Counted from the stretch's first letter, positions 25,374 to 36,159 are shown. The stretch: DNA of 64,000 nt from Vasconcelosia minhoensis LEGE 07310 (GCF_015207255.1 NZ_JADEXG010000006.1:57442-121441), one strand, 5' to 3'. Made by a program: numbers and translations. Notes: generated from the sequence alone by a model not told the origin.

Positions 25374-26468
25374 ATGACTCAGGCTTCTATCGGCGTAGCA
25401 GTAGTCGGCACCGGCTTTGGCCAGAAGGTTCATATTCCTGGGCTACAGGCCCATCATCGGACTGAGGTGACAGCGGTGTACCATCGCGATCGCGCCCAGG
25501 CCGAGAAGATTGCTCAGGAATACGGCATCCCTCACCCCTGCAATTCCCTGGCAGAAATTCTGTCGCTCGACGCGGTTCAGGCCGTCACCGTGGCCACACC
25601 GCCGTTTCTCCATGCTGAAATGGCAACGGCAGTGCTGGAAGCGGGTAAGCACCTGCTGCTAGAAAAGCCAATGACGCTCCGGGCCGCAGAGACCGAACAG
25701 CTGGCCGCGCTAGCCCAGCGGCAGGGCGTGGTTGCTGTACCCGACTTTGAATTTCGCTTCATTCCCGCCTGGCAGGGGTTTGCGGAGCTGCTAGCCGAAG
25801 GCTATGTCGGTCAAAAGCGGCTGGTCAAGATCGACTGGCTGGCCTCCAGCCGGGCCAATCCTGAGCGTGCCTGGAACTGGTATGCCCAAAAATCGCGCGG
25901 CGGCGGCGCTCTAGGCTCGATCGGCTCCCATATGTTTGACTATGTGGCTTGGCTGTTTGGCCCAGTGCAGCGGCTCCAGGCCCAGCTCAGCACGTCCATT
26001 CCAACTCGGCCTGACCCCGCCAGCGGCCAGCAAAAGCCAGTGGATTCCGATGATACCTGCGCTCTGACCCTGCTGCTGGCAGACGGCACGCCCTGCCAGG
26101 TGACGCTCAGCGCGGTGGCCTACGCCGGGCGCGGGCACTGGCTGGAGGTATATGGCGATCGCGGTACTCTCGTCCTCGGTAACAGCAGCCAGACGGATTA
26201 CGTCAACGGCTTTCAGCTGCTGGCTAGCAAAAAAGGCGCCGCCCTAGAACCAGTGCCGATTCCAGAGCAGCTGGCATTTCCTAAAATCTATCAGGACGGA
26301 CGGATTGCACCTTTCATCCGCGTAGTCGATCACTGGGTCAGCTGCATCGACGCGGGTCGGCCCTCATCGCCTTCCCTCCAGGACGGTTTCTATTCTCAGC
26401 TGCTGATGGATTTGACCCACCGATCTCATGAAACCCAGCAGTGGGTCGATGTACCCCGCCGTTCATAG
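25374..26468 (+). CDS. Gfo/Idh/MocA family oxidoreductase
   Basis: 364 aa from ATG 25374; an upstream GTG at 25308 extends the frame by 22 residues that do not fit the family. The Rossmann motif VVGTGFGQKVHIPGL and the LLEKPMTLRAAETEQ segment with the family's EKP are clear, and HMFDYVAWLFG includes the usual substrate-region residues. These enzymes oxidise or reduce sugars, inositols or related alcohols with NAD(P). The substrate is unknown and the genomic context gives no hint. It is divergent from the efflux adaptor and convergent with ndhH. Confidence 0.9.
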   Translation: MTQASIGVAVVGTGFGQKVHIPGLQAHHRTEVTAVYHRDRAQAEKIAQEYGIPHPCNSLAEILSLDAVQAVTVATPPFLHAEMATAVLEAGKHLLLEKPMTLRAAETEQLAALAQRQGVVAVPDFEFRFIPAWQGFAELLAEGYVGQKRLVKIDWLASSRANPERAWNWYAQKSRGGGALGSIGSHMFDYVAWLFGPVQRLQAQLSTSIPTRPDPASGQQKPVDSDDTCALTLLLADGTPCQVTLSAVAYAGRGHWLEVYGDRGTLVLGNSSQTDYVNGFQLLASKKGAALEPVPIPEQLAFPKIYQDGRIAPFIRVVDHWVSCIDAGRPSSPSLQDGFYSQLLMDLTHRSHETQQWVDVPRRS

Positions 26469-26490
26469 TCAATGGGCGCCAGCAAAAACA

Positions 26491-26522
26491 CGCAGAGCAG
26501 GCTCTCACAAGTCCGCTCTGCG
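26491..26522. terminator. Hairpin between convergent genes
   Basis: Arms CGCAGAGC (26491-26498) and GCTCTGCG (26515-26522), between the stops of the oxidoreductase and ndhH. An AAAAA run left of the stem reads as a T-run for the minus strand, so it may terminate ndhH. Confidence 0.5.
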
Positions 26523-26545
26523 CCCAGATTCAAAAGCTAGAAGAC

Positions 26546-27730
26546 CTATCGGTCTACCGAGCCCATAATGATATCGATGCTGCCCAGGATGGCCATAATG
26601 TCGGCTACCTTCATCCCCCGCAGCAGATTGGGCAGGATTTGCAGATTGTTAAAGTCGGGCGGACGAATCTTCCAGCGCCAGGGGAAAACATTGTCCTCAC
26701 CGATAATGAAGATACCCAGCTCGCCCTTGCCCGTCTCAACCCGGACATAGTGCTCGCCCTCGGGAATCTTAAAGGTCGGCGGAATCCTTTTGCCAGCGAA
26801 CTGATATTCAAAGTCATTCCACTCGGACTTTGGTCCACCTGCCATCCGCTTGGCTTCCAGATTTTCAAAGGGGCCGCCGGGAATCATATCCAGCGCCTGA
26901 TAGAGAATCTTCACCGATTCGCGCATTTCCCGGATGCGGACGATGTAGCGGGCAAAGCAGTCGCCCGCCGTTTCCCACTGCACATCCCAGTCAAAATCGT
27001 CGTAGCATTCGTAGTGGTCAACCTTGCGCAGATCCCACTTGACGCCAGAACCGCGCAGCATTGGGCCGGAGCAGCCCCAGCTGATCGCCTCTTCGCGGGT
27101 GATGACGCCGATTCCTTCGACCCGGCGGCGGAAGATTGGGTTGTCGGTAATCAGTCGCTCGTATTCGTCTACCTTGGGCAGAAAGTAGTCGCAAAAGTCG
27201 CGGCACTTGTCGATCCAGCCGTAGGTCAGGTCGGCAGCGACGCCGCCGATCCGAAAATAGTTATTGTTAATCAGCCGCGCCCCGGAAACCGCTTCCCACA
27301 GGTCGTAAATCATCTCCCGTTCGCGGAAGATGTAGAAAAAGGGCGTCTGGGCTCCGACGTCGGCGAGGAAGGGACCCAGCCAGAGCAGGTGATTGGCAAT
27401 GCGGTTGAGCTCTAGCATGATCACGCGGATGTAGCTAGCCCGCTTGGGCACTTCGATATCGGCCAGCTGCTCGGGCGCATTGACCGTAATCGCCTCGTTA
27501 AACATGCCCGCCGCATAGTCCCACCGGCTGACGTAGGGCACAAACATCACGTTGGTACGGGCTTCGGCAATTTTCTCCATGCCGCGATGGAGATAACCAA
27601 TCACCGGTTCGCAGTCAACGACATCTTCTCCGTCTAGGGTAACGATGAGTCGCAAAACCCCGTGCATAGAGGGGTGATGCGGACCCATGTTGATTACCAT
27701 GGGCTCTGTTCTGGTTTCGAGCCTTGTCAT
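26546..27730 (-). CDS. ndhH: NAD(P)H-quinone oxidoreductase subunit H
   Basis: 394 aa, full length for cyanobacterial NdhH, the homologue of the 49-kDa/NuoD subunit in the peripheral arm of NDH-1. Recognisable stretches are [51 protein letters not shown], and the end [18 protein letters not shown]. It serves cyclic electron flow, respiration and CO2 uptake as part of the thylakoid NDH-1 complex. This links it to the ndhF/ndhD/cup genes seven kilobases downstream. It is divergent from rsmH with 77 bases between starts. Confidence 0.97.
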   Translation of the reverse strand: MTRLETRTEPMVINMGPHHPSMHGVLRLIVTLDGEDVVDCEPVIGYLHRGMEKIAEARTNVMFVPYVSRWDYAAGMFNEAITVNAPEQLADIEVPKRASYIRVIMLELNRIANHLLWLGPFLADVGAQTPFFYIFREREMIYDLWEAVSGARLINNNYFRIGGVAADLTYGWIDKCRDFCDYFLPKVDEYERLITDNPIFRRRVEGIGVITREEAISWGCSGPMLRGSGVKWDLRKVDHYECYDDFDWDVQWETAGDCFARYIVRIREMRESVKILYQALDMIPGGPFENLEAKRMAGGPKSEWNDFEYQFAGKRIPPTFKIPEGEHYVRVETGKGELGIFIIGEDNVFPWRWKIRPPDFNNLQILPNLLRGMKVADIMAILGSIDIIMGSVDR

Positions 27731-27807
27731 TGTTCAGTCAAATTCCTTTACGGTTTTATTCTGATACGTCTACGCTGAAGATTCAACGTCGAAATCTCAC
27801 TTATTGT

Positions 27808-28713
27808 ATGGTATCGCCTGAAGTTTTGTCTGAGGAAGGAAACCCGCCTTTTTCCCATGTTCCAGTCCTGAGTCAGCCGGTGATTGCGGCCCTTCAGCCT
27901 CAGCCGGGCGGGCGGTATCTGGATGCGACAGTAGGCGGCGCCGGCCACAGCCGCCTGATTTTGCAGGCCGTCCCGACTGGTGAAATTAAGCTAGTCGCGA
28001 TTGACCGAGATGGGGCGGCCCTGGCAGCGGCGCAGGAGCGGCTGGCGGCATTTAGCGATCGCGTTTCCTTCTGGCGCGGCAATTTCGCCGAGTATGCGCC
28101 CGGCAGCCTAAAATTCGACGGCATTCTAGCCGATTTAGGCGTTAGCTCGGCCCATCTCGACCAGGCCGAACGCGGCTTTAGCTTTCGCCAGTCGGCAAGC
28201 TTAGATATGCGGATGGATCAGCGGCAGGCGTTGACCGCAGCTGAAATCGTCAACCACTGGGAAGAAAAGGCCCTGGCGGATACCTTCTACCAGTACGGTG
28301 AGGAACGGCTGTCGCGACGGATTGCCCGGCGCATCGTCGAGCAGCGACCGTTTCAGACCACCGTAGAACTGGCCGACGCGATCGCCTACAGCGTCCCGGC
28401 CAAATACCGCCACGGTCGAATTCATCCCGCTACCCGAGTCTTTCAGGCCCTGCGGATTGCTGTCAATCAGGAGCTGGCCGGGCTAGAAACCTTTTTAGCA
28501 AAAGCGCCGGACTGGCTCAGGCCGGGCGGACGCCTGGTTGTGATCAGCTTTCACAGCTTGGAAGATCGGATCGTCAAACATACCCTGCGGGGCGACGAGC
28601 GCATTCAAGTGATCACCAAAAAGCCAATCGTCGCAACGTCAGCAGAAATTTCGGAGAATCCGCGATCACGCTCAGCTAAGCTCAGGATTGGCGAACGCAA
28701 GCCGCCTGAGTAG
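27808..28713 (+). CDS. rsmH: 16S rRNA (cytosine1402-N4)-methyltransferase RsmH
   Basis: 301 aa from the ATG at 27808. An upstream open start at 27724 would overlap the ndhH start and adds residues not typical of the family. RsmH (MraW) uses S-adenosylmethionine to methylate C1402 in the ribosomal P site. Visible family features are [23 protein letters not shown] as SAM-binding loop, [35 protein letters not shown], and [17 protein letters not shown] with [14 protein letters not shown]. It is not near other cell-division genes, unlike in E. coli. Confidence 0.95.
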   Translation: MVSPEVLSEEGNPPFSHVPVLSQPVIAALQPQPGGRYLDATVGGAGHSRLILQAVPTGEIKLVAIDRDGAALAAAQERLAAFSDRVSFWRGNFAEYAPGSLKFDGILADLGVSSAHLDQAERGFSFRQSASLDMRMDQRQALTAAEIVNHWEEKALADTFYQYGEERLSRRIARRIVEQRPFQTTVELADAIAYSVPAKYRHGRIHPATRVFQALRIAVNQELAGLETFLAKAPDWLRPGGRLVVISFHSLEDRIVKHTLRGDERIQVITKKPIVATSAEISENPRSRSAKLRIGERKPPE

Positions 28714-28787
28714 CCCTCTGAAGGAATCAAGTGGAATTGTTGATTGCGACCGCGTCCAGCGGGTTCAGACTGGGTATATTACAGGTA

Positions 28788-28814
28788 CCCTTTACCCAAA
28801 GCCTGGGTAAAGGG
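28788..28814. terminator. Perfect hairpin after rsmH
   Basis: CCCTTTACCCA and TGGGTAAAGGG pair perfectly around a five-base loop. No T-run follows, so it may be a weak terminator or a structured leader of the phosphatase gene 38 bases on. Confidence 0.45.
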
Positions 28815-28852
28815 GCCTCGTTCAGCTCTAGCAAAACCCGGCGAAAAGCTCA

Positions 28853-30559
28853 ATGTCTCTTGATGCAGTAGAAAAACTTCGACTGCTTGTCGTCGATGAC
28901 GAGCCCGATAATCTAGACCTCCTCCAGCGCACCTTTCGGCGAGACTTTGACGTCTTTGCAGCCAAGAGCGCAGCCGAGGCGCTCGACTGGCTCGATCAGA
29001 ACGGTGAAGCCGCCATCATTATTTCCGATCAGCGGATGCCGCTGATGAACGGGACGGAATTTCTCAGCCGCACGGTCGAGCGTTTTCCTGACACGATTCG
29101 GATTGTGCTGACTGGCTACACCGACGCCGAAGATCTGGTCGATGCGATCAATGCCGGTAAAGTTTTCAAATACATTACCAAGCCCTGGAATCCCCAGCAG
29201 CTCAAGGGCGTCGTGCAGCAGGCGGCCGAAACCTACCGGGTGATTAAGCAGCGTACCCGTACTCTGAGGCGCGCTCTGCAGCAGGAGTCAATCATCAATT
29301 CGGTGATGACGGCTATTCGGGGTTCTCTGGACTACGAAAGCACCCTCCAGACCGTAGTTCAGGCATTGGGAGAAACCTTCAGCGCCGATCTGGCCGTGCT
29401 CTACTCGGCAGAACTGCTCCGAGCCAATGGATCTGCGGGTAACGCCTCCGTCAATACGGCGGGCCTGTTTACCTATTGCCGAACCAGCAATGAAGCCCCG
29501 ACCATGGCCCACTGCCTAAACCCCGATCTGCCTGCAAGACAGCATTCAGATTTCGCAGTCACCTCTGAGCAGATTCTGCTAGATCAGCAGCCCGCGCTTA
29601 AGCTGACAGCCCCCTTTGTCTCTCAAGATGCCGACCTGGCCACAATCTGTCTGTATAAGCGAGGCGAAGACCCGCATTGGATTAAGGACACCTCCGGGTT
29701 ACTCGCTAGCGTTTCTGAACAGGTTGCCTTAGCCATTTCTCAGGCCAAGCTGTACCAACAAATTCAGCAGCAAACGACGCAGATGCGGGCTGAGCTAGAG
29801 GTAGCCCGACAAATTCAAAATAACCTGCTGCACCAGCACTGGCCCGAGGTGCCCGGCATCAAAATTCAGGCCCGCTGTCAGCCCGCACGGCAGGTCGGCG
29901 GCGATTTCTATGAGGTGTTTGTCCAGCCTCAGGGAGATATCTGGCTTGCGGTTGGCGACGTTTCGGGTAAGGGCGTGCCAGCGGCGCTGTTTATGGCGAG
30001 CGCTATCTCCGTGCTGCGGCGCGAGCTGTCACAGCAGTCGCCAGAGCCCGACAGCGTGATGCGCAATCTCAATCAGAGTCTGCTAGACGACCTAGTTACC
30101 AACAATTGCTTCATCACCATGGTACTGGCTCGCTATAGCTATCGCACCCATCGGCTAGTCTACGCCAATGCTGGCCACGTCTATCCGGTAGTCTGGCCCC
30201 ACTACCAGCTGGCACAGCAGCGAGGAGCAACAGGGACAGCGGCAGTTTCCCCCACCTACTTGGATGTGCGGGGCGTTCCGCTGGGAATTCTACCCGAGTG
30301 GAAGGCGACTGCCGGGGAGCTCCAGCTCTCTCTAGGAGATGTTTTGCTGCTCACGAGCGACGGCATCACAGAAGCCAGCCTGCCAGCTAAAAACGGTCAT
30401 GACGATGGGACAATGCTCAATCAGGTCGGGCTATGGCAGCTGATTCAGGAGCAGCCGACGCCCCTGGATCTCGATCGACTGCTGTCCCATATCCATCAGC
30501 CTGCCGGTGAACAGGAAGACGACCAAACGATTTTGTCACTGGAGTTGATGCCGCGATGA
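28853..30559 (+). CDS. Receiver-GAF-PP2C (SpoIIE-type) response-regulator phosphatase
   Basis: 568 aa. Residues about 8-125 are a receiver domain: acidic pair VVDDEPD, phospho-acceptor Asp in IIISDQRMP, and the conserved KYITKPW Lys. A GAF-like domain spans about 155-300. A PP2C/SpoIIE Ser/Thr phosphatase follows at about 325-565 with GGDFYEVF, VGDVSGKGVPAALFMA and LLLTSDGITEA, the metal-binding Asp residues being in place. Such proteins dephosphorylate an anti-sigma antagonist under two-component control. The next gene overlaps by four bases and encodes an HATPase, the expected partner-switch kinase. Confidence 0.93.
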   Translation: MSLDAVEKLRLLVVDDEPDNLDLLQRTFRRDFDVFAAKSAAEALDWLDQNGEAAIIISDQRMPLMNGTEFLSRTVERFPDTIRIVLTGYTDAEDLVDAINAGKVFKYITKPWNPQQLKGVVQQAAETYRVIKQRTRTLRRALQQESIINSVMTAIRGSLDYESTLQTVVQALGETFSADLAVLYSAELLRANGSAGNASVNTAGLFTYCRTSNEAPTMAHCLNPDLPARQHSDFAVTSEQILLDQQPALKLTAPFVSQDADLATICLYKRGEDPHWIKDTSGLLASVSEQVALAISQAKLYQQIQQQTTQMRAELEVARQIQNNLLHQHWPEVPGIKIQARCQPARQVGGDFYEVFVQPQGDIWLAVGDVSGKGVPAALFMASAISVLRRELSQQSPEPDSVMRNLNQSLLDDLVTNNCFITMVLARYSYRTHRLVYANAGHVYPVVWPHYQLAQQRGATGTAAVSPTYLDVRGVPLGILPEWKATAGELQLSLGDVLLLTSDGITEASLPAKNGHDDGTMLNQVGLWQLIQEQPTPLDLDRLLSHIHQPAGEQEDDQTILSLELMPR

Positions 30560-30993
30560 AGACTGAGTTAATCGTTCCTAGTGACCTGAAATTTTTGTCC
30601 GTAGTCGAAAACTGGCTGCTAGAGTCGCTCAAGCTGGAAGTCAATGAGAAAGTGGACTGGTCCGAGATTGAAAAGGGGCTGCGGCTGGTGATTGTGGAAG
30701 TCTATTCAAATACTGTGCGCCATGCCCACCAGGGCAAGACGGAGATACCTGTCCTGTTCCGTATTGAGCTTAAAGATCAGAACCTGTCCTTGGAAATTTG
30801 GGATCAGGGTGAGGGCTTTAGTCTGGAAGAATATGTTCCCCCCGAGCCGACTAATTTCCAGGAAGGGGGCTATGGCTGGCTGATTTTGCATCGAATTATG
30901 GATACGGTAGAGTATCGGCTCAGGGTTGGGGGAGAGCAGAATTGTCTCAGGATGGGCAAGGAGCTGGTCCCCCGGGTCAGCTACCCGCGTTGA
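30556..30993 (+). CDS. RsbW-like HATPase (anti-sigma factor kinase type)
   Basis: 145 aa. A compact GHKL ATPase of the RsbW/SpoIIAB kind: N-box [18 protein letters not shown] and G1-box [14 protein letters not shown], then [17 protein letters not shown]. These proteins act as serine kinases of STAS antagonists and bind sigma factors. The start overlaps the stop of the PP2C phosphatase gene by four bases, so the two are coupled. No STAS protein or sigma factor is encoded next to them. The 3' end overlaps the convergent copper ATPase gene by 13 bases. Confidence 0.9.
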   Translation: MKTELIVPSDLKFLSVVENWLLESLKLEVNEKVDWSEIEKGLRLVIVEVYSNTVRHAHQGKTEIPVLFRIELKDQNLSLEIWDQGEGFSLEEYVPPEPTNFQEGGYGWLILHRIMDTVEYRLRVGGEQNCLRMGKELVPRVSYPR

Positions 30994-33407
30994 GTCAGCG
31001 TCTGGCGCGGCTGCCAGCGCAGCAGCAGCGAATTTAGCACAACCGTAATCGAGCTAAGGGCCATTAGCCCTCCGGCAAAGCCAGGATTGAGCGCAAGGCC
31101 AAAGGCTGGCAGCAGTGCCCCAGCCGCGATTGGGATGCAGACTAAGTTATAGGCAAAGGCCCAAGCCAGATTCTGCCGAATTTTGTTGAAGGTCGCCCGG
31201 CTCAGCGAGATGGCGGCTAGTACATCGGTCAGCGAGTTCTGCATCAGCACAATGTCGGCGGTCTCCATTGCCACTTCGGTGCCGGAGTTGAGAGCAATAC
31301 CCACATCGGCCTGGGCCAGAGCCGGAGCATCGTTGATGCCGTCGCCGACCAAGCCCACTCGCTGACCGCTTTTTTGCAGGGTTGCGATCGCGCTCACCTT
31401 GTCCGCTGGGCTCACCTCCGCCTGAATCTGACCCGGGGCTAAATTCAGCTGCTGCCCAATCGCCAGCGCTGCGGCCTGCCGATCGCCGCTCAGCATTCGC
31501 ACGTCTAAACCCATTGCCTGCAAAGCCGCCAGAGTTTCAGCCGCTTCTGGCCGGAGCGCATCGGCCACTGCGAGCAGGCCGACCACCCGCTCGTCTATCG
31601 CCACAAAAACGACGCTCCGGCCGGACTGCATCATCGCCTCTGCTGGCTCCCAGACCGTTGGCTCTGGGGAGATCGCCAGTTTGAGGTAGTCCTGACTTCC
31701 CAATCGGACTGTCCTGTCCTGCTTGTCCATCGTCACCGTAGCGGCAGCACCCAGCCCCGCATCGGTTTGGAAATCCTGCGCCGGTAGCAACGTTAGCGAC
31801 TGGGCCTCAGCCGCCGCTTGAATCGCCTGAGCCAGCGGATGGCGGGTGCCCTGCTCAACCGTCGCCGCAATTTGCAAAAGCTGCTCGGCGCTGAGGTCGG
31901 CTACCAGCGGCAGACAGTCCGTCACCTCGGGCTGGCCGCGAGTCAGCGTTCCGGTTTTGTCAAAGACCAGCGTATCCAGGCCGTGGACCGCCTCCAGCAC
32001 GTCGCCACCACGGATCAGCAGTCCGCGTTCGGCCCCCAACCCCGAGCCGACTAAAATTGCGGTCGGCGTCGCCAGTCCCAACGCACAGGGGCAGGCAATC
32101 ACGACAACCGCGATCGCTAGCTTTAGGCTAACCAGCAGCGTTGAAGCCGTCTGGGTCATTTGATGGCCCTGATGCCAATGTCCCAGCGCCGTATGCAGCA
32201 CCGCTGGCCACAGCGGCAGCCCCACCCAGTACCAGAACAGAAAGGTCAGCAGCGATAGGGCCAGCACGCCGTAGGTAAAGTAGCCCGAAATCCGGTCGGC
32301 CAGGCCCTGAATCGGGGCTTTGCGGGTCTGGGCTGTTTCCACCAGATGGATCATCTGGGCCAGGGTCGTCTGGTCGCCGGTGCGGCTGACTCGGAGCGCG
32401 ATCGCGCCCGTCTGGTTCAGCGTCCCTGCTGAAACATCGTCGCCCGGCTGCTTGGTCACCGGTATTGACTCGCCAGTGAGCATCGACTCGTCTACTGTGG
32501 TTTGCCCCGTCTCCACCACGCCGTCTACCGGCACTTTTTCACCGGGCAGCACCCGCAGCCATTCCCCCGCCTGTACCTGGCTAGCCGGAATATCGACGCT
32601 GGACGACTCGCCTTCGGCCTGGGGATTGGCAATTAGACGGGCCCGGCTGGGCTGGAGAGAAATCAGCGATCGCAGCGCGTCAGCCGCCCGAAACCGCGCT
32701 CGCTGCTCCAGCGTTCGCCCCAGCAGAATGAAGCTCAGCAGCATCACCGGCTCGTCAAAAAAACACTCCCAGCCCAGCCCCGGAAACAGCAGCGCCACGC
32801 CACTGGTGAGATACGCGCTGAACGCCCCCAGGCTGACCAGCGAATTCATATTCGGTCGCCCCCGCCGCAGCCCCTGCGCCCCGTCTACTAAAATTTCGCG
32901 GGCCGGAAAGAGTAGCGTCAGCGTCGCCAGGCCGCAGTGAAAGCCGATGCTGCTGAGTATGGGGACTTCTAGCCAGCCGAAATGCTTGAGATGGCCAATA
33001 GTTGAGAGGGCGAGGAGAAGAATCGCGATCGCGATTTTTCCCAGCTGCTGCTGCTGTTCCTGCTGCTTGCGCTCCGCCCAGCTGCGCTCTGCGGATAGAG
33101 CAGCTGCCCCGCCTGCCCGCGGCTGACTGGGATAGCCTGCGTCCGTCAGCCCCTGGGCCAGCGCCTGCGGATCGGCCTGCCCTGGCTGATAGTCCACTGC
33201 CGCCACCTCGGTGACCAGGTTAACCGTCGCAGAAATGACCCCCGGCTGCTGCTTTAGCTGCTTTTCCACCGCGCTGACGCAGCCTGCACACATCATGCCG
33301 CCGACGTCTAAAACTGTCGTTTCAGCCTCTGGGTCAACCTTTGGGGCCGCCTTTAGAGACGCTGCGGGAGCTGCCGCTGCCTGAGGGTCTGGGGCGAGCT
33401 GAGTCAT
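30981..33407 (-). CDS. Copper-translocating P1B-1-type ATPase
   Basis: 808 aa. An N-terminal HMA metal-binding domain (about 30-98) with GGMMCAGC, then eight membrane helices. The ion site is CPC in [17 protein letters not shown]; the phosphorylation site is DKTGTLTRG, with the HP motif in [10 protein letters not shown] and [19 protein letters not shown]. Helix 7 has N-x6-YN-x4-P and helix 8 has M-x2-SS, the P1B-1 signature for Cu+. It is either the plasma-membrane CtaA-like or the thylakoid PacS-like pump; the sequence alone does not decide. No metallochaperone gene is adjacent. Confidence 0.94.
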   Translation of the reverse strand: MTQLAPDPQAAAAPAASLKAAPKVDPEAETTVLDVGGMMCAGCVSAVEKQLKQQPGVISATVNLVTEVAAVDYQPGQADPQALAQGLTDAGYPSQPRAGGAAALSAERSWAERKQQEQQQQLGKIAIAILLLALSTIGHLKHFGWLEVPILSSIGFHCGLATLTLLFPAREILVDGAQGLRRGRPNMNSLVSLGAFSAYLTSGVALLFPGLGWECFFDEPVMLLSFILLGRTLEQRARFRAADALRSLISLQPSRARLIANPQAEGESSSVDIPASQVQAGEWLRVLPGEKVPVDGVVETGQTTVDESMLTGESIPVTKQPGDDVSAGTLNQTGAIALRVSRTGDQTTLAQMIHLVETAQTRKAPIQGLADRISGYFTYGVLALSLLTFLFWYWVGLPLWPAVLHTALGHWHQGHQMTQTASTLLVSLKLAIAVVVIACPCALGLATPTAILVGSGLGAERGLLIRGGDVLEAVHGLDTLVFDKTGTLTRGQPEVTDCLPLVADLSAEQLLQIAATVEQGTRHPLAQAIQAAAEAQSLTLLPAQDFQTDAGLGAAATVTMDKQDRTVRLGSQDYLKLAISPEPTVWEPAEAMMQSGRSVVFVAIDERVVGLLAVADALRPEAAETLAALQAMGLDVRMLSGDRQAAALAIGQQLNLAPGQIQAEVSPADKVSAIATLQKSGQRVGLVGDGINDAPALAQADVGIALNSGTEVAMETADIVLMQNSLTDVLAAISLSRATFNKIRQNLAWAFAYNLVCIPIAAGALLPAFGLALNPGFAGGLMALSSITVVLNSLLLRWQPRQTLTQRG

Positions 33408-33486
33408 GGACGAAAGCCTTAAATCCTTATCTCTTCGAGCTTAGGCCAAATTTTCTAAATCTGGGAGAGGATTCCTCGGAAGCTGC

Positions 33487-34611
33487 TTAAACGATTTGGA
33501 CGACGTCTAGCCGCGAGTCCATTAGGCGCTCCACCCACTCGCTGAGAAATTTGCGATTGGCCGTTTGCTCTTCTGGATTGTCGGTTTCTTTTGGAAAAGG
33601 CAGCAGGCCGTTCAGCGCCGCATTGGTGACGCAGAACATCGACTTTTGAAAACTCTGGCAAAGCTGCACCCGGATATCGGCTTCGCCCCGCGGCGTCTGC
33701 TGATAGAGCTGGTGCAGGTAGTCGGGCACATAGTGGCGCATGTCCTGCATCAGCATCGTCGGGGGAATGCCGGCACCGCCGATCGGTATCGGGTCGGCAT
33801 AGAGCGCCCCGTAGTCGAATCGGCTTTGGTCGGGAGAAATCTGCTGGGCCTGGGCATTGTAGGAGACCGTGCCGAAGAAGGGCGTGCCGCGAAAGAAAAT
33901 GGTCTCGACGTAGGGAATGGCCGTATCGGGTAAAAAGGTCAGCCCCGCCGAATCAGGAATCAGCTCGTAGCGCTGGCCGTCAATATTCACCGCATAGGTA
34001 ATCGGCGTCGCGGCATCGGCAACCAGCCCGGCTTTGATATGCTCAACCACCTGCCCGATGGACTGAATTTTACCCTGGTCATATTTATCAGCCAGGTCGT
34101 TAAACATATCGCTCATAATCCGCCAGAACTGGCCCAGGGCGGAGTAGTAGGCTAGCTGTCGCACCTGCTCTGGGAGAAAGTCGGGAAAGAGGCGATTGAG
34201 CGATCGCATCAGCAGATTTCCCCTGACCTTGGCCGCGATCGCCGCCCGACAGCGGGTTAAAAAGACGTCTGAATCCAGGTAGGTATCGAGGCCACCGCCG
34301 CCGTGCCAGAGCATCGTCCGCATGCAGTACTCGGCATATTCATAGTTAATCCGATCGTGCCAGAAATATCTGAGAATTTTGCTAGGGTTAATTTCGCCGT
34401 TGAAATACTTGAAAATGGGAAACAGCACTAGAAACTGCTGGTCGGCAATAAAGATCAGATTTTTTGAATAGGCATCGAGCACGATACCGTAGCTGGCCAA
34501 TACGCCCACCACCTCAATCAAATTCTCAGGACTCTCGGGCAGCAGTGTTTTGCCCTGCAAGAGCCGATCGACATAGGTCGTGATTTGGGGATTGATTCGA
34601 GCTTTTTTCAT
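33487..34611 (-). CDS. cupB: NDH-1 CO2 hydration protein (CupB/ChpX type)
   Basis: 374 aa. It belongs to the Cup/Chp family, the soluble zinc proteins on the NDH-1MS complexes that turn CO2 to bicarbonate. Family stretches are LVLFPIFKYFNGEINPSKIL, RYFWHDRINYEYAEYCMRTM, MLWHGGGGLDTYLDS, and IPPTMLMQDMRHYVPDYLHQ. The length is close to CupB/ChpX (about 375) and shorter than CupA/ChpY (about 440), so I assign it to the low-affinity, constitutive NDH-1MS' complex. The start overlaps the ndhD stop by four bases; the three genes form one operon. The B rather than A form is inferred. Confidence 0.86.
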   Translation of the reverse strand: MKKARINPQITTYVDRLLQGKTLLPESPENLIEVVGVLASYGIVLDAYSKNLIFIADQQFLVLFPIFKYFNGEINPSKILRYFWHDRINYEYAEYCMRTMLWHGGGGLDTYLDSDVFLTRCRAAIAAKVRGNLLMRSLNRLFPDFLPEQVRQLAYYSALGQFWRIMSDMFNDLADKYDQGKIQSIGQVVEHIKAGLVADAATPITYAVNIDGQRYELIPDSAGLTFLPDTAIPYVETIFFRGTPFFGTVSYNAQAQQISPDQSRFDYGALYADPIPIGGAGIPPTMLMQDMRHYVPDYLHQLYQQTPRGEADIRVQLCQSFQKSMFCVTNAALNGLLPFPKETDNPEEQTANRKFLSEWVERLMDSRLDVVQIV

Positions 34612-36149
34612 CGGCGGGGTGGCGTCGGGGGGTCGGTGAGCAGCGCTGGGGGAGCTACGGCGGTGATCTGGGGCGGTTCGACAAACTGGAAGCTAGAGGC
34701 TTCGATCCAGCGGGTGAGCCATCCCGGCTGGAGACCAAAGGCAATAATTAGCGCGACCAAGGCTAGGGCCGGAACGCGATCGCGCCAGCTGACCTCGGGC
34801 AGCATCGGGTCGATAGGCGGCTCTGGTGGTTCCGCCGTAATCGTCAGTCGGCCAAAAAAGGCTCGATTCACCAGTAGCAGAAAATAGACCGCCGTCAGAC
34901 CCGAACCAATCATGCAGAGCAGCGTCTGCGGGGCAAAGACGACAAAGCTGCCGCGAAAGACAAAAAATTCTGAGATAAAGCCGACCATCCCCGGAATCCC
35001 AGCGCTAGCCATCGCCCCCAGCACCATCAGGCTGCCGATCAGCGGCAGTCCTCGCTCCGGCGACAGCAGCCCGCGCAGAATGGTCAGGTCGCGAGTGCCG
35101 GTTTTTTTATAAACCACCCCGACCAGCAAAAACATTAGCGCCGAAATCAGCCCGTGACTCACCATCTGGAAAACGGTGCCGATGACGCTTAACGGTGAGG
35201 CCGCCGCACAGGCTAGCAGGATATAGCCCATGTGACCCACCGAACTGTAGGCAACCATTTTTTTCATATCGGTTTGCGCGATCGCGGCCAGCGAACCGTA
35301 GAGCACGCTGACCACGGCCCAGCCCGCCAGCCAGGGCGCTAGCGCTAGCCAGGCCGTCGGGAACAGCCCCAGGCAAAAGCGCACTAGGCCGTAGGTGCCG
35401 AGCTTTAGCAGCACCCCCGCCAGCAGCACCGAGACCGGCGTTGACGCTTCGACGTGGGCATCAGGCAGCCAGGTATGAAAGGGAAAGAGCGGTACTTTAA
35501 TCCCAAAGCCGACCAGCAGTGCCCCCAGCAGCAGCACCTGCTGCGCCAGCGGCAGCCCCTGAGCCAGGGTCGAACTGTAGTCAAAGCTCGCAGCCCCGCT
35601 GAGCCAAACCAGTCCTAAAAAGGCGCTGAGGATGAGTACGCCAGACAGGGCCGTATAGATCAGAAACTTGGTCGCCGCATAGCCGCGCTGCGCCCCGCCC
35701 CAAATCGCAATCAGCAGATAGAGCGGAATCAGCTCCAGCTCATAAAACAGGAAAAATAGCAGCAGGTTTTGGGCTAGAAATGCCCCGGCTACGGCACTGC
35801 TGATGATCAGCAGCAGGGAGTAGTACAGCCGGGGTCGGTGAACCGTATCGGCACTGCTGTAGACGGCCACCAACCCCAGGCCACTGTTGACACAGACCAA
35901 CGGCAGCGACAGGCCATCCAGCCCCAGGCGATAGCTCAGCCCTAACGACTGGAGCCAGGGCCAATATTCGGAGAACTGGAATTCCGGGTTGTGAACGTCG
36001 AACTGGCCGACCAGATAGAGCGTCCAGCCCAGCGTGATGGCCAGCGTCACCAGCGCCCCGACGCGGACGCGGGTCGATGACAGCGGGCTGGGCCAGAGAG
36101 CGATGATTAGTGCCCCCAGCAGGGGTATCCAGAGTAGTGCACTCAGCAT
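34608..36149 (-). CDS. ndhD4: NAD(P)H-quinone oxidoreductase subunit D (NdhD4-type)
   Basis: 513 aa from ATG 36149; a longer frame to 36200 would overlap ndhF and adds a Cys/Arg-rich stretch foreign to the family. It is an antiporter-like proton-pumping subunit with about fourteen helices: LGLDGLSLPLVCVNSGLG, LLLFFLFYELELIPLYLLIA with the conserved Glu, PLFPFHTWLPDAHVEASTPV with conserved residues of the proton path, and MKKMVAYSSVGHMGYILL. It sits ten bases after ndhF and overlaps the Cup gene, marking it as the NdhD of a CO2-uptake complex. The D4 assignment rests on the partner's length and on the location beside the carboxysome genes. Confidence 0.88.
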   Translation of the reverse strand: MLSALLWIPLLGALIIALWPSPLSSTRVRVGALVTLAITLGWTLYLVGQFDVHNPEFQFSEYWPWLQSLGLSYRLGLDGLSLPLVCVNSGLGLVAVYSSADTVHRPRLYYSLLLIISSAVAGAFLAQNLLLFFLFYELELIPLYLLIAIWGGAQRGYAATKFLIYTALSGVLILSAFLGLVWLSGAASFDYSSTLAQGLPLAQQVLLLGALLVGFGIKVPLFPFHTWLPDAHVEASTPVSVLLAGVLLKLGTYGLVRFCLGLFPTAWLALAPWLAGWAVVSVLYGSLAAIAQTDMKKMVAYSSVGHMGYILLACAAASPLSVIGTVFQMVSHGLISALMFLLVGVVYKKTGTRDLTILRGLLSPERGLPLIGSLMVLGAMASAGIPGMVGFISEFFVFRGSFVVFAPQTLLCMIGSGLTAVYFLLLVNRAFFGRLTITAEPPEPPIDPMLPEVSWRDRVPALALVALIIAFGLQPGWLTRWIEASSFQFVEPPQITAVAPPALLTDPPTPPRR

Positions 36150-36159
36150 GTTTGCTCTC

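Noticed and set aside
26441..27415. 324-codon plus frame opposite ndhH
   Set aside because: It is the antisense shadow of ndhH, whose family match is complete.
32320..32940. 206-codon plus frame opposite the copper ATPase
   Set aside because: Antisense shadow of the conserved P-type ATPase core.
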